From Phycicoccus sp. Root101 (GTDB lineage: Bacteria; Actinomycetota; Actinomycetes; Actinomycetales; Dermatophilaceae): a stretch of DNA of 64,000 bases. Location of the stretch: NCBI RefSeq assembly GCF_001426245.1, contig NZ_LMCM01000001.1, forward strand, positions 498,625 through 562,624. The letters are read 5' to 3'. Position numbers and translations under genes: made by a program. Under the pieces are notes generated by a model. That model was not told where the DNA came from. It did no database searches and worked only from the letters and a program-made list of their open reading frames with translations. Within the stretch, counting starts at the first letter, position 1. Every line of letters begins with the position of its first letter. Shown here piece by piece: positions 17,341 through 27,026 of this stretch.

Positions 17341-17385
17341 TCTCCTGCCGAGGTTACCTGCCGGACTGGCACCCCCGGCAGGAGA
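17341..17385 (-). terminator. Hairpin between leuB and ilvE
   Basis: TCTCCTGCCG (17341-17350) and CGGCAGGAGA (17376-17385) are perfect 10-bp arms in the leuB-ilvE gap. There is no U-tract, so it is a weak terminator or mRNA-processing element rather than a sure transcription end. Confidence 0.4.
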
Positions 17386-17403
17386 CTCAGGTGCAGCCGT
17401 GAC

Positions 17404-18471
17404 TCAGAGGCGCGAGGCGATCGCGTCGCCCACCTCGGTGGTGCTGCGTACGCTCGCGCCGCGCTCCGCGAGGTCGGCCGCGACCGCGCGCTCGACCCGC
17501 TCGGACTCCTCGGCGCGCCCGAGGTGCTCCAGGAGCATCGAGACGGACAGGATCGTCGCGGTCGGGTCGGCCTTGGCCTGCCCGGCGATGTCGGGAGCCG
17601 AGCCGTGGACCGGCTCGAACATGCTCGGGGCCGTCCCCTCGGGGTTGATGTTGCCGCTCGCGGCCAGGCCGATGCCGCCCGCGATGGCGGCGGCGATGTC
17701 GGTGATGATGTCGCCGAACAGGTTGTCGGTGACGATGACGTCGAACCGGCCCGGGTCGGTGGCCAGGAAGATCGTGGCCGCGTCGACGTGCTGGTAGGCG
17801 GTCTCGACGTCGGGGAACTCGGCGCCGACCTCCTCCACCGTACGGCGCCAGAGGTGCCCGGCATGGGTGAGGACGTTGTGCTTGTGGACCAGCGTCAGGT
17901 GCTTGCGCGGGCGGGCCGCCGCACGGGCGAAGGCATCGCGGACGACCCGCTCGACACCGAACCGCGTGTTGACGCTGACCTCGGTGGCGATCTCCTGGGG
18001 CGTGCCGGTGCGCAGGGACCCGCCGTTGCCGACGTACGGTCCCTCCGTCCCCTCGCGGACGACGACGAAGTCGATGCCGTCGGGGGCGACCCGCTCGACG
18101 GCCAGCGGGCTCTGGACGCCCGGGTACAGCTTCGCGGGCCGCAGGTTGACGTAGTGCTGCAGCGCGAACCGCAGGGGCAGCAGGACACCGCGCTCGAGGA
18201 CGCCGCTCGGGACCGTGGGGTCGCCGATCGCGCCGAGCAGGATCGCGTCGTGGCCGCGCAGCTCCTCCAGGACCGAGTCGGGGAGGGTCTCACCGGTCGC
18301 GTGCCAGCGACGGGCACCCAGGTCGTACTCGGTCGTGTGGAACTTGGGTCCGGAGTCACCCGTGACGGCGTCGAGGACCTTGAGCCCCTCGGCGACGACC
18401 TCGGGCCCGATGCCGTCGCCGCCGATGACGGCGAGGTTGACGGTGTCCGTGCTTGAGGTGGGGGTGGGCAT
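17404..18471 (-). CDS. leuB: 3-isopropylmalate dehydrogenase
   Basis: 355 aa NAD-dependent beta-decarboxylating dehydrogenase of leucine synthesis. It has GGDGIGPEV at the N terminus (residues 17-25), the substrate arginines region ([16 protein letters not shown]), the [11 protein letters not shown] loop, and the metal-binding aspartates in [10 protein letters not shown]. The NAD-type [10 protein letters not shown] motif near residue 285 distinguishes it from NADP isocitrate dehydrogenase. The ATG is preceded at 6 nt by TAGGCT, so the transcript is probably leaderless. A 26-codon gene and a leader-like peptide lie upstream on the same strand. Confidence 0.95.
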   Translation of the reverse strand: MPTPTSSTDTVNLAVIGGDGIGPEVVAEGLKVLDAVTGDSGPKFHTTEYDLGARRWHATGETLPDSVLEELRGHDAILLGAIGDPTVPSGVLERGVLLPLRFALQHYVNLRPAKLYPGVQSPLAVERVAPDGIDFVVVREGTEGPYVGNGGSLRTGTPQEIATEVSVNTRFGVERVVRDAFARAAARPRKHLTLVHKHNVLTHAGHLWRRTVEEVGAEFPDVETAYQHVDAATIFLATDPGRFDVIVTDNLFGDIITDIAAAIAGGIGLAASGNINPEGTAPSMFEPVHGSAPDIAGQAKADPTATILSVSMLLEHLGRAEESERVERAVAADLAERGASVRSTTEVGDAIASRL

Positions 18472-18477
18472 GGGTCC

Positions 18478-18483
18478 AGCCTA
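18478..18483 (-). promoter_or_regulatory. -10 element of a leaderless leuB promoter
   Basis: TAGGCT followed by 6 nt and the leuB ATG. Actinobacterial -10 elements follow TANNNT, and this distance puts the transcription start at the ATG. No ribosome binding site is present. Confidence 0.55.
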
Positions 18484-18520
18484 GAAGCGGTCTTGCGATC
18501 TGATATCAACGTCTCACATG

Positions 18521-18556
18521 ACGAACGGCCCCTGGCGGGTCGCCGGGGCCGTTCGT
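18521..18556. terminator. Strong hairpin between the small ORF and leuB
   Basis: ACGAACGGCCCC (18521-18532) pairs perfectly with GGGGCCGTTCGT (18545-18556), with an inner GGCG/CGCC stem. It lies directly downstream of the 26-codon gene and 50 bp upstream of leuB. It lacks a U-run on either strand, yet its stability suggests termination or attenuation ahead of leuB. Confidence 0.55.
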
Positions 18557-18595
18557 CGTGGGGCGCGTCTGCGCGCCGCCGCTGGTGCTGCGTCG

Positions 18596-18676
18596 TCAGT
18601 CGTCGGAGTGACCCTGCTCGCGCAGGTCCATCGACTCCTGCAGTGCCTGACGTGCCTTCTGGGCTTCTTCGCTCAT
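18596..18676 (-). CDS. Small highly charged protein, 26 aa
   Basis: A 26-residue frame starting MSEEAQKARQALQ and ending in SDD, rich in E, Q, K and R and predicted fully helical; not recognised. The ATG at 18676 is preceded at 9 nt by GAAGGA, a good ribosome binding site, and the stop is followed 40 bp later by a strong hairpin. An in-frame ATG at 18685 is less well spaced. It lies between a leader-like peptide and leuB on the same strand. Coding status rests on the ribosome binding site and the amphipathic composition. Confidence 0.55.
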   Translation of the reverse strand: MSEEAQKARQALQESMDLREQGHSDD

Positions 18677-18810
18677 GTCGACCATTCCTTCGTGGATTCC
18701 CCTGTGCAGCACGGGGATTCGAGTATGTGGGGTTCTACGGCGGGCCACTCCCGGATGACGGGGTGCCACGGTCAGCCATGCACGCGGGATCTCCGCGGCG
18801 AGGTGGCTGA

Positions 18811-18858
18811 CTACCGGAACTCGCCGCGGCGGGTAAGAATTACGAACCGCTGCGCCAT
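18811..18858 (-). CDS. Leader-like peptide MAQRFVILTRRGEFR
   Basis: 15-residue frame with consecutive Phe-Val-Ile-Leu encoded TTC GTA ATT CTT. GTA, ATT and CTT are all rare in this genome, the same codon signature as the cimA and ilvB leaders. TAATCT lies 6 nt upstream of the ATG, arguing for leaderless expression. After the stop, GTCAGCCA and TGGCTGAC form a stem. It precedes the 26-codon gene and leuB on the same strand. It is probably an attenuation leader sensing BCAA charging, although the next downstream gene is not itself biosynthetic. Confidence 0.5.
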   Translation of the reverse strand: MAQRFVILTRRGEFR

Positions 18859-18864
18859 GCTTCG

Positions 18865-18870
18865 AGATTA
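18865..18870 (-). promoter_or_regulatory. -10 element ahead of the leader-like peptide
   Basis: TAATCT then 6 nt then ATG at 18858, in an unusually AT-rich patch (about 18830-18890). Leaderless-type spacing. Confidence 0.45.
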
Positions 18871-18946
18871 GATGGACGTCCAACTATCCGGTACCCGGTT
18901 CCCACGCAGTGAGACACCTCTGGACGTCCGCCCCCGACGTGCGCCC

Positions 18947-18952
18947 TAGGGT
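18947..18952 (+). promoter_or_regulatory. -10 element of a leaderless acetyltransferase promoter
   Basis: TAGGGT, 6 nt, then GTG at 18959. The spacing selects 18959 over the in-frame GTG at 18953, which would touch the hexamer. Confidence 0.5.
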
Positions 18953-18958
18953 GTGCCG

Positions 18959-19498
18959 GTGCTCCCCGACGGCTACGCCTTGCGTCCCCTGACGATCGAC
19001 GACGCCGCCGCCCTCGCGGCTGCGGCAGTGCGCAACCTCGACCACCTGCGCCCGTGGGAGCCGGTCCGTCCCGACTCGTTCTTCACCGAGGAGGGCCAGC
19101 GTGAGGTGGTTCAGGGGCGGCTGCGCCAGGTCGAGCTCGGCCTGTACGACTGCTCGGTGCTGTGGCACGGCGACGAGGTCGTCGGCGCCGCCAACCTGCA
19201 GAACATCGTCCGCGGCGCCATGCAGGGCGCTGACGTCGGTTACTGGGTCGACCACCAGCACCTGCGCCGCGGGCTCGCCGTCGCTGCGCTCGACCACCTC
19301 GTGCAGCGGGCCCACGCCCTCGGGCTGCACCGGCTCGGGGCCAGCACCATGGTCGCGAACGTCCCCTCCCAGGGGGTTCTGCGCCGGTGCGGGTTCGAGG
19401 AGTGCGGCCGGATCCCCGACTTCCTCTTCCTCGACGAGGCCTGGCGCACCAGCCTGTTGTTCAACCTCGTCCTGCACGACGGCCCACCGCGCGCCTGA
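18959..19498 (+). CDS. GNAT N-acetyltransferase, RimJ/RimL-like
   Basis: 179 aa GNAT-fold enzyme transferring an acetyl group from acetyl-CoA to an unidentified amine. It has the RimJ/L type start (GYALRPLTIDDAAAL), the acetyl-CoA pyrophosphate loop HLRRGLAVAALDHL near residues 103-116, and the ending NVPSQGVLRRCGFEECG. It is transcribed alone, convergent with serA (28-bp gap). Targets in this subfamily range from ribosomal protein N-termini to small molecules; nothing here decides which. Confidence 0.82.
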   Translation: MLPDGYALRPLTIDDAAALAAAAVRNLDHLRPWEPVRPDSFFTEEGQREVVQGRLRQVELGLYDCSVLWHGDEVVGAANLQNIVRGAMQGADVGYWVDHQHLRRGLAVAALDHLVQRAHALGLHRLGASTMVANVPSQGVLRRCGFEECGRIPDFLFLDEAWRTSLLFNLVLHDGPPRA

Positions 19499-19526
19499 CC
19501 GCGCCTGACTGACCGGACCCGGCCGG

Positions 19527-21113
19527 TCAGTCGACGAGGTCGACCACGCTGACCTCGGCCCCGATCTCGGAGACGATGGCGGCGAGCACGTCCGCGGGGA
19601 TGGCGCTGTCGACGGTGAGGGCCACCAGGGCCTGGCCGCCCTTCTCGTTGCGCGCCACCTGCATGCCCGCGATGTTGACCTGTGCGTCGCCGAGGAGGCG
19701 GCCGACCGTGCCGATGACACCGGGACGGTCGACATAGGTGAAGAACGCGAGGTGCTCGGTGAGCGGCACCTCCAGGTCGAAGCCGTTGACCCCGACGATC
19801 TTCTCGATCAGGCGCGGACCCGTGAGGGTGCCCGCGACGCTGACGGTGGTGCCGTCGGCGAGCGTGCCGTGCAGGGTCGTGACGTTGCGGAAGTCCTGCG
19901 TCGACGGGTCGGTGAGCAGGCGCACCTCACACCCCCGCTGCTCGGCGAGCAGCGGGGCGTTGACGTACGTCACCGGGTCCTCGGTCACGTCGGTGAACAG
20001 GCCCTTGAGCGCGGCGAGCTTCCAGATGGACACGTCGTGGGCGGTGATCTCGCCCTTGACGTCGACGTCGAGCTGCACGGGGACGGAGCCGGCGAGCGCG
20101 GTGAAGATGCGGCCGAGCTTCTCGACGAGCGCGATCCCCGGACGCACCTCCTCGGGCACGACACCGCTGGACACGTTGACCGCGTCGGGGACGAGGTCGC
20201 CACCGAGGGCGAGACGCACGGACCTGGCCACCGACACGCCGGCCTTCTCCTGGGCCTCGTCGGTGGACGCCCCGAGGTGCGGCGTCACGACGACGGACTC
20301 GAACTCGAACAACGGGCTCTCGGTGGTCGGCTCGGTCGCGAAGACGTCGATGCCGGCACCGGCGACCCGCCCCTCGCGCAGCGCCTCGGCGAGTGCCTCC
20401 TCGTCGACGATCCCGCCGCGGGCGGCGTTGATGATCCGCACAGAGGGCTTGACCTTGGTCAGTGCCTCCTTGCCGATGAGCCCGAGGGTCTCGGGGCTCT
20501 TGGGCAGGTGCACCGTGATGAAGTCGCTGTGCTCCAGCAGCTCGTCCAGGGTGACGAGCTGGGCGCCGAGCTGGCCGGCGCGCTGCGCGGAGACGTACGG
20601 GTCGTAGGCCAGGATCTCCATGCCGAAGCCCTTGAGGCGCTCGGCGACGAGCTGGCCGATCCGCCCGAACCCGACCACGCCGACCTTCTTGTCGAGCAGC
20701 TCCACACCGCCGTACTTGCTGCGCTTCCACGCACCGGCCTTGAGGGCCTGGTTGGCGGGGGCGATGTTGCGGGCGGTCGCGAGGAGCAGGCCGACGGCGA
20801 GCTCGGCGGCGGAGGTGATGTTGGACGTCGGGGCGTTCACGACCATGACGCCGGCCCTGGTCGCGGCGGGGACGTCCACGTTGTCGAGGCCGACGCCCGC
20901 GCGGGCGATCACCTTGAGCTTCTTCGCCGCGGAGATGGCCTCGGCGTCCATCTTCGTCGCGGACCTGATCAGCACGGCGTCGACGTCGGCGAGCGCGGGC
21001 AGCAGGGCCTCCCGGGAGGCACCGTCGACCGTCCGGACCTCGAAGTCGGGACCGAGGGCGTCGATGGTGGCGGGCGAGAGTTCCTCTGCGATCAGGACGA
21101 TCGGCTTGCTCAC
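19527..21113 (-). CDS. serA: D-3-phosphoglycerate dehydrogenase
   Basis: 528 aa, first enzyme of serine synthesis. The NAD-binding domain (VGVVGFGRIGQLVAERL, about residues 144-160) is nested in the catalytic domain, with the active-site Arg in INAARGGIVDE, a Glu and the His in TPHLGAST. It is the long form: an intervening ASB domain (about 320-450) and a C-terminal ACT domain (about 455-528) that binds serine for feedback inhibition, as in the mycobacterial enzyme. The GTG start at 21113 has a GAGGA site 7-11 nt upstream. ilvC lies upstream, separated by a strong hairpin. Confidence 0.96.
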   Translation of the reverse strand: MSKPIVLIAEELSPATIDALGPDFEVRTVDGASREALLPALADVDAVLIRSATKMDAEAISAAKKLKVIARAGVGLDNVDVPAATRAGVMVVNAPTSNITSAAELAVGLLLATARNIAPANQALKAGAWKRSKYGGVELLDKKVGVVGFGRIGQLVAERLKGFGMEILAYDPYVSAQRAGQLGAQLVTLDELLEHSDFITVHLPKSPETLGLIGKEALTKVKPSVRIINAARGGIVDEEALAEALREGRVAGAGIDVFATEPTTESPLFEFESVVVTPHLGASTDEAQEKAGVSVARSVRLALGGDLVPDAVNVSSGVVPEEVRPGIALVEKLGRIFTALAGSVPVQLDVDVKGEITAHDVSIWKLAALKGLFTDVTEDPVTYVNAPLLAEQRGCEVRLLTDPSTQDFRNVTTLHGTLADGTTVSVAGTLTGPRLIEKIVGVNGFDLEVPLTEHLAFFTYVDRPGVIGTVGRLLGDAQVNIAGMQVARNEKGGQALVALTVDSAIPADVLAAIVSEIGAEVSVVDLVD

Positions 21114-21235
21114 AGGTCAGTCCTCTGGGGGTCGAAAGGGCGCGGACCGGGGGTCGCGGCACCGCGCTGTGCCGCCGCACAGCATACGGCGGCGTTCAGC
21201 ATGTGGATGGACCAACTCGACATGTGACACAGCGA

Positions 21236-21293
21236 AACGGTGGTCGCTCGGCGACCCGGGGAAACGGTCCCCTGTCGCCGAGCAACCACCGTT
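21236..21293 (-). terminator. Long hairpin after ilvC
   Basis: Arms of 19 bp (21236-21254, starting AACGGTGGTC, and 21275-21293), with one position that is a U-G wobble in minus-strand RNA, plus an inner GGGG/CCCC stem in the 20-nt loop. It lies 40 bp after the ilvC stop and before serA. No U-tract; probably the end of the ilvBNC transcript. Confidence 0.7.
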
Positions 21294-21331
21294 CTGCGGT
21301 CGGGTCGTCCGGTCGTGCGGTGCTGCTCGCG

Positions 21332-22414
<1,083 letters not shown>

Positions 22415-22460
22415 TCAGCCGGTGGTCGCGTATGGCGCGTGCCCTCGGGAGTGCGGACGG

Positions 22461-22973
22461 TCAGGCGCTGCGGAGGGCACGGTCGGTGATCGAGCGCGAG
22501 CCGCGTCCGATCGCCACCATGCCCGACTGCACGAGCTCCTTGACCCCGAAGGGCTCGAGGACCTCGAGGAACGCCGCCAGCTTGTCGCGGTTGCCGGTGA
22601 CCTCGATGGTCAGCGTGTCGCTGGCCACGTCGACGACCTTGGCACGGAACAGCTGCACGGTCTCGAGGACGTGGCTGCGGCTGTGCAGGTCGGTCCGCAC
22701 CTTGACGAGCAGGATCTCGCGCTGCACCGAGGCAGTCGGCTCGAGCTCGACGACCTTGAGCACCTCGACGAGCTTGTTGAGCTGCTTGGTCACCTGCTCC
22801 AGCGGGAGGGCGTCCACGTCGACCACGACGGTCATCCGCGAGATCTCGGGGTGCTCGGTGGGACCCACGGCGAGCGAGTCGATGTTGAAGCCCCGCCTCG
22901 AGAACAGTGCCGCGATGCGTGCCAGCACGCCGGGCTTGTTCTCGACGAGGACCGACAGGGTGTGCTTGCTCAT
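22461..22973 (-). CDS. ilvN: Acetolactate synthase small (regulatory) subunit
   Basis: 170 aa. The N-terminal ACT domain (residues 4-75, LSVLVENKPGVLARIAALFSRR) binds valine or another branched-chain amino acid for feedback control; a C-terminal ALS_ss domain follows. It associates with the large subunit and raises its activity. The ATG at 22973 lies 5 bp after the ilvB stop, so the two subunits are translationally coupled. Confidence 0.95.
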   Translation of the reverse strand: MSKHTLSVLVENKPGVLARIAALFSRRGFNIDSLAVGPTEHPEISRMTVVVDVDALPLEQVTKQLNKLVEVLKVVELEPTASVQREILLVKVRTDLHSRSHVLETVQLFRAKVVDVASDTLTIEVTGNRDKLAAFLEVLEPFGVKELVQSGMVAIGRGSRSITDRALRSA

Positions 22974-22978
22974 GGCGC

Positions 22979-24892
22979 TCACTTCCCGTCCGCGCTCTCG
23001 GCGCCGGTCGTCTCGGAGTTGTCGGCGTCCTCGGGCTGTGCGGTCGCCTCGTCCTCTTCGCGGTCCCACTGGGGGGCGGTGTCCTTGGCGACCTGGATCG
23101 CGTCGTTGCTCACCCCGGCCGGCACCATCGGCCAGACCATCGCGTCCCGGTGGACCACGAAGTCCACGACGACGGGGCGGTCGTTGATCTCCATCGCGGC
23201 CTTGATCGTCGCGTCGATGTCCTCCGGCCGCTCGCAGCGCAGACCGGCGCAGCCGTAGGCGTCGGCGAGCTTGACGAAGTCGGGGATCCGGCTGCCGACC
23301 GACGTGTGCAGGTCGGTGTTGGAGTACCGCTGGTTGTAGAACAGCGACTGCCACTGGCGGACCATGCCGAGGCTGCTGTTGTTGATGATCGCGACCTTGA
23401 TCGGGATGTTGTTGATGACGCAGGTGGCCAGCTCCTGGTTGGTCATCTGGAAGCACCCGTCGCCGTCGATGGCCCACACGGTGCGGTCGGGCTGGGCGAC
23501 CTTCGCGCCCATGGCGGCCGGCACGGCATACCCCATGGTCCCGAGTCCGCCGGAGTTGAGCCAGGCGTTCGGGCGCTCGTACTGGACGAACTGGGCGGCC
23601 CACATCTGGTGCTGGCCGACGCCGGCGACGTACACCGCCTCGGGACCGGCGATGGCGCCGATGCGCTCGATGACGTGCTGCGGGGAGACCGCCTCGCCGC
23701 CCTCGGGTGTGGTGTACCCGAGCGGGAAGTCCGCCTTCCAGCCGGCCGTCTGACCACGCCAGGCGGCGTAGTCACCGGACTTGCCGGCTGCGATGTCGGC
23801 GGCGACCGCGGTGTGCAGGTCCGCGATGACCTCGAGCACGTCACCGACGATCGGGACGTCGGCGGTGCGGTTCTTGGAGATCTCGGCCGGGTCGATGTCG
23901 GCGTGGATGACCTTGGCACCCGTGGCGAAGGTCGACAGCTGACCGGTGACCCGGTCGTCGAACCGCGCGCCCAGGGTGATGAGCAGGTCGGACTTCTGCA
24001 GGGCGGTGACCGCTGCGACCGATCCGTGCATGCCCGGCATCCCCAGGTGCAGCGGGTGGCTGTCGGCGACGGCGCCCCTGGCCATGAGGGTCGTGACCAC
24101 GGGGATCTGCGTCAGCTCGACGAACTCGCGCAGCGCGTCGGACGCGTTGCCCCGGATGACGCCGCCACCGACGTAGAACACCGGCCGCTTGGCCGCCGCG
24201 ATCAGGCGTGCGGCCTCACGGATCTGCTTGGTGTGCGGACGCGCCACCGGGCGGTAGCCCGGCAGGTCGAACTTCGGTGGCCAGCTGAAGGTGGTGCGGG
24301 CCTGGAGTGCGTCCTTGGAGATGTCGACGAGCACCGGTCCGGGTCGGCCCGTCGAGGCGATGTGGAAGGCCTCGGCGATGACGCGCGGGATCTGTGACGC
24401 GTCGGTGACGAGGTAGTTGTGCTTGGTGATCGGCATCGTGATGCCGCGGATGTCGGCCTCCTGGAAGGCATCGGTGCCGATCGACGCCGAGCTCACCTGG
24501 CCGGTGATGGCGACGATCGGGACCGAGTCCATGTAGGCGTCGGCGATCGCGGTGACGAGGTTCGTGGCGCCGGGCCCGGACGTCGCCATGCAGACGCCGA
24601 CCTTGCCCGTCGCACTCGCGTAGCCCTCGGCAGCGTGGCCGGCGCCCTGCTCGTGGCGCACGAGGATGTGGCGGACCTTGACCGAGTCGAGCAGCGGGTC
24701 GTACGCGGGCAGGATCGCCCCACCCGGGATGCCGAACACGGTGTCGACGTCGACGGCCTCGAGCGAGAGCACGAGGCTCTGGGCACCGGTGACCTCGATG
24801 GGCGTCTTCGCCCGGGCCTCCTGCTGGGCCTGCTGGGCCTTCTGGGCCACCTGGGACGGGCTGGGGGCCGGCGTCGTCCTCGTGTCGCTCAC
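22979..24892 (-). CDS. ilvB: Acetolactate synthase large subunit
   Basis: 637 aa ThDP/FAD enzyme forming acetolactate or acetohydroxybutyrate from pyruvate. The N-terminal PYR domain has the catalytic Glu region [14 protein letters not shown], a central FAD/TPP domain follows ([11 protein letters not shown]), and the C-terminal PP domain carries [14 protein letters not shown] with the ThDP-Mg motif ending IINNSSLG. An N-terminal Gln/Ala-rich extension and a C-terminal acidic tail (from about residue 605) are typical actinobacterial additions. It is preceded by an attenuator leader at 24941-25056. Confidence 0.96.
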   Translation of the reverse strand: MSDTRTTPAPSPSQVAQKAQQAQQEARAKTPIEVTGAQSLVLSLEAVDVDTVFGIPGGAILPAYDPLLDSVKVRHILVRHEQGAGHAAEGYASATGKVGVCMATSGPGATNLVTAIADAYMDSVPIVAITGQVSSASIGTDAFQEADIRGITMPITKHNYLVTDASQIPRVIAEAFHIASTGRPGPVLVDISKDALQARTTFSWPPKFDLPGYRPVARPHTKQIREAARLIAAAKRPVFYVGGGVIRGNASDALREFVELTQIPVVTTLMARGAVADSHPLHLGMPGMHGSVAAVTALQKSDLLITLGARFDDRVTGQLSTFATGAKVIHADIDPAEISKNRTADVPIVGDVLEVIADLHTAVAADIAAGKSGDYAAWRGQTAGWKADFPLGYTTPEGGEAVSPQHVIERIGAIAGPEAVYVAGVGQHQMWAAQFVQYERPNAWLNSGGLGTMGYAVPAAMGAKVAQPDRTVWAIDGDGCFQMTNQELATCVINNIPIKVAIINNSSLGMVRQWQSLFYNQRYSNTDLHTSVGSRIPDFVKLADAYGCAGLRCERPEDIDATIKAAMEINDRPVVVDFVVHRDAMVWPMVPAGVSNDAIQVAKDTAPQWDREEDEATAQPEDADNSETTGAESADGK

Positions 24893-24940
24893 GTCTCTAC
24901 CGCTTTCGGTTGCGTATCTCGCTCAACTGGATCTGCTCAC

Positions 24941-24978
24941 AAAAAAACCCCCCAGTCCCGGTGCGGGACAACGGAGGG
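24941..24978 (-). terminator. Attenuator terminator of the ilvBNC leader
   Basis: On the minus strand, GTCCCG and CGGGAC (24969-24955) form the stem core, extended by CCTCC pairing with GGGGG, followed by seven T residues (24947-24941). A textbook intrinsic terminator 49 bp before the ilvB start. Confidence 0.88.
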
Positions 24979-24982
24979 CAGC

Positions 24983-25016
24983 GCGCTGGCTCTGATCGGT
25001 CAGGGCCGGCGCGCTA
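24983..25016 (-). promoter_or_regulatory. Pause/antiterminator stem of the ilvBNC leader
   Basis: AGCGCGC and GCGCGCT flank two GC-rich inner arms closing on a CCGA loop: about 16 pairs with two mismatches in minus-strand RNA. It begins at the stop codon of the leader peptide, as expected for a ribosome-position sensor. Confidence 0.65.
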
Positions 25017-25040
25017 GGGAAGTACGAGAATTCGTGCCAC
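25014..25040 (-). CDS. Leader peptide of the ilvBNC attenuator
   Basis: 8 codons, GTG GCA CGA ATT CTC GTA CTT CCC then TAG, giving (M)ARILVLP. Ile-Leu-Val-Leu are the three branched-chain residues; three of the four codons are rare here. A GGAGGAG ribosome binding site (25050-25056) lies 9 nt upstream of the GTG. With the following stem and U-tract terminator, this is a complete attenuator of the kind known for actinobacterial ilvB operons. Confidence 0.85.
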   Translation of the reverse strand: MARILVLP

Positions 25041-25133
25041 ACGAGCACTCTCCTCCCGGCGGCCCGGCAGTGTCAACGAGCGAGACGACCGGTCTCGCGA
25101 TCCGGACCTGTCGTCTCAGTCACAGACCCACTC

Positions 25134-25169
25134 CGCGCCATACCCACCACGACGGACGGGTATGGCGCG
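25134..25169 (-). terminator. Hairpin after ilvD
   Basis: CGCGCCATACCC (25134-25145) and GGGTATGGCGCG (25158-25169) are perfect 12-bp arms, 9 bp after the ilvD stop. No U-tract. A near-copy of the arm sequence forms another intergenic hairpin at 46160-46191. Confidence 0.65.
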
Positions 25170-25177
25170 GGGTCGGC

Positions 25178-26893
25178 TCAGCCGCAGACGGCGCCGCCGC
25201 TGGCGCTGCCCACGAGCTTGCGGTACTTCGCCAGGACGCCCCGCGGGTACTTGGCGGGGGGCGGCTCGAAGCCCTCGGCGCGGCGGGCCAGCTCGGCTTC
25301 GTCGACGTGCACGTCGAGCCGGCCGTTGGCGACGTCGAGGGTGATCTTGTCGCCGTCGCGGACGAACGCGATCGGCCCGGCGTCGACCGCCTCCGGCGCC
25401 ACGTGCCCGACGCAGAGGCCGGTGGTGCCGCCGGAGAACCGGCCGTCGGTGAGGAGCAGGACGTCCTTGCCGAGGCCGGCACCCTTGATGGCACCGGTCA
25501 CGGCGAGCATCTCGCGCATGCCGGGCCCACCCTTGGGTCCCTCGTAGCGGATGACCACGACGTCGCCGGCCTTGAGCGTCCCCTGCTCGACGGCGTCCAT
25601 GGCGGCGCGCTCACCGTCGAAGACGCGAGCAGTCCCCTCGAAGACGTCGGAGTCGAACCCGGCCGACTTCACGACAGCACCCTCGGGGGCGAGCGTCCCC
25701 TTGAGGATGGTGATCCCACCGGTCTTGTGGATCGGCTCCTTCATGGCGCGGACGACCTTCCCGTCGACGTCCGGCGGCGCGATGTGGGCGAGGTTCTCGG
25801 CCATCGTCTTCCCGGTGACGGTCAGGCAGTCGCCGTGCAGCAGGCCGGCGTCGAGCAGCGCGCGCATGACGACGGGCACTCCCCCGACGCGGTCGATATC
25901 GGTCATGACGTACTGCCCGAACGGCTTCACGTCGGCCAGGTGGGGCACCTTGGACCCGATGCGCTCGAAGTCGTCGAGGGTCAGGTCGACCTCCGCCTCG
26001 TTGGCGATCGCCAGCAGGTGCAGAACGGCGTTGGTCGAGCCACCGAAGGCCATGACGACGGCGATGGCGTTCTCGAACGCCTCCTTGGTCATGATGTCGC
26101 GTGCGGTGATGCCGCGGCGGAGCAGCTCGACGACGGCCTCACCGGACTTGCGGGCGAACCCGTCGCGGCGGCGGTCGGTGGCCGGCGGTGCGGCCGACCC
26201 CGGGAGGGACATCCCGATCGCCTCGGCGACGGAGGCCATGGTGTTGGCGGTGTACATGCCGCCGCAGGCACCCTCGCCCGGGCAGATGGCCCGCTCGATG
26301 GCATCGACGTCGGCGCGGGACATGAGCCCCGCGGCGCACGCGCCCACGGCCTCGAACGCGTCGATGATGGTCACCGTCTTCTCTGAGCCGTCCGAGAGCT
26401 TGGCGATACCGGGCAGGATCGAGCCGGCGTAGAGGAACACCGAGCTGAGGTCGAGGCGGGCCGCGGCCATGAGCATCCCCGGCAGCGACTTGTCGCACCC
26501 GGCGAGCAGCACGGACCCGTCGAGGCGCTCCGCATTCATCACGGTCTCAACGGAATCCGCGATGATCTCGCGGCTGACGAGGGAGAAGTGCATGCCCTCG
26601 TGGCCCATCGAGATGCCGTCGCTCACCGAGATCGTGCCGAACTCGAGCGGGTACCCGCCTGCCGAGTGCACCCCGTCCTTGACGGCCTTGGCGAGGCGGT
26701 CGAGCGACAGGTTGCAGGGGGTGATCTCGTTCCACGAGCTGGCCACCCCGATCTGCGGCTTCACCCAGTCGTCGTCGCCCATGCCCACCGCGCGGAGCAT
26801 GCCCCGGGCCGCGGTCTTCTCGATGCCGTCGGTGACGTCGCGGCTGCGCGGCTTGATGTCGACGCCGTTGGTGGTGGGCTCGGTGGTCGTCAT
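25178..26893 (-). CDS. ilvD: Dihydroxy-acid dehydratase
   Basis: 571 aa iron-sulphur enzyme forming the 2-keto acid precursors of Ile and Val. Cluster cysteines lie in EITPCNLS (about residue 61), AGCDKSLPG (about 129) and [12 protein letters not shown] (about 200), with the Mg-binding lysine region and a C-terminal swivelling domain ([19 protein letters not shown]). A TAGACT element 6 nt before the ATG and no ribosome binding site imply a leaderless transcript separate from ilvBNC. Confidence 0.96.
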   Translation of the reverse strand: MTTTEPTTNGVDIKPRSRDVTDGIEKTAARGMLRAVGMGDDDWVKPQIGVASSWNEITPCNLSLDRLAKAVKDGVHSAGGYPLEFGTISVSDGISMGHEGMHFSLVSREIIADSVETVMNAERLDGSVLLAGCDKSLPGMLMAAARLDLSSVFLYAGSILPGIAKLSDGSEKTVTIIDAFEAVGACAAGLMSRADVDAIERAICPGEGACGGMYTANTMASVAEAIGMSLPGSAAPPATDRRRDGFARKSGEAVVELLRRGITARDIMTKEAFENAIAVVMAFGGSTNAVLHLLAIANEAEVDLTLDDFERIGSKVPHLADVKPFGQYVMTDIDRVGGVPVVMRALLDAGLLHGDCLTVTGKTMAENLAHIAPPDVDGKVVRAMKEPIHKTGGITILKGTLAPEGAVVKSAGFDSDVFEGTARVFDGERAAMDAVEQGTLKAGDVVVIRYEGPKGGPGMREMLAVTGAIKGAGLGKDVLLLTDGRFSGGTTGLCVGHVAPEAVDAGPIAFVRDGDKITLDVANGRLDVHVDEAELARRAEGFEPPPAKYPRGVLAKYRKLVGSASGGAVCG

Positions 26894-26899
26894 GGGGGC

Positions 26900-26905
26900 A
26901 GTCTA
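26900..26905 (-). promoter_or_regulatory. -10 element of a leaderless ilvD promoter
   Basis: TAGACT, 6 nt (GCCCCC), then ATG. Same layout as leuB and gatC. Confidence 0.55.
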
Positions 26906-27026
26906 GGACCGGGGTCCAGCACGTGGGACGCGGGTCTCACGGTGCGAGTCACCTACCCGCACAGCGGGTATGCCGCCTCCTGCACCGCGGGTGCGCCGGG
27001 CCGCCGACCGGCGGTCGCGGCATACC

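Noticed and set aside
18867-18930. Two GGACGTCC palindromes as a paired operator
   Set aside because: The 8-bp GC-rich palindrome is short and frequent by chance in this composition; no further symmetry was seen around the copies.
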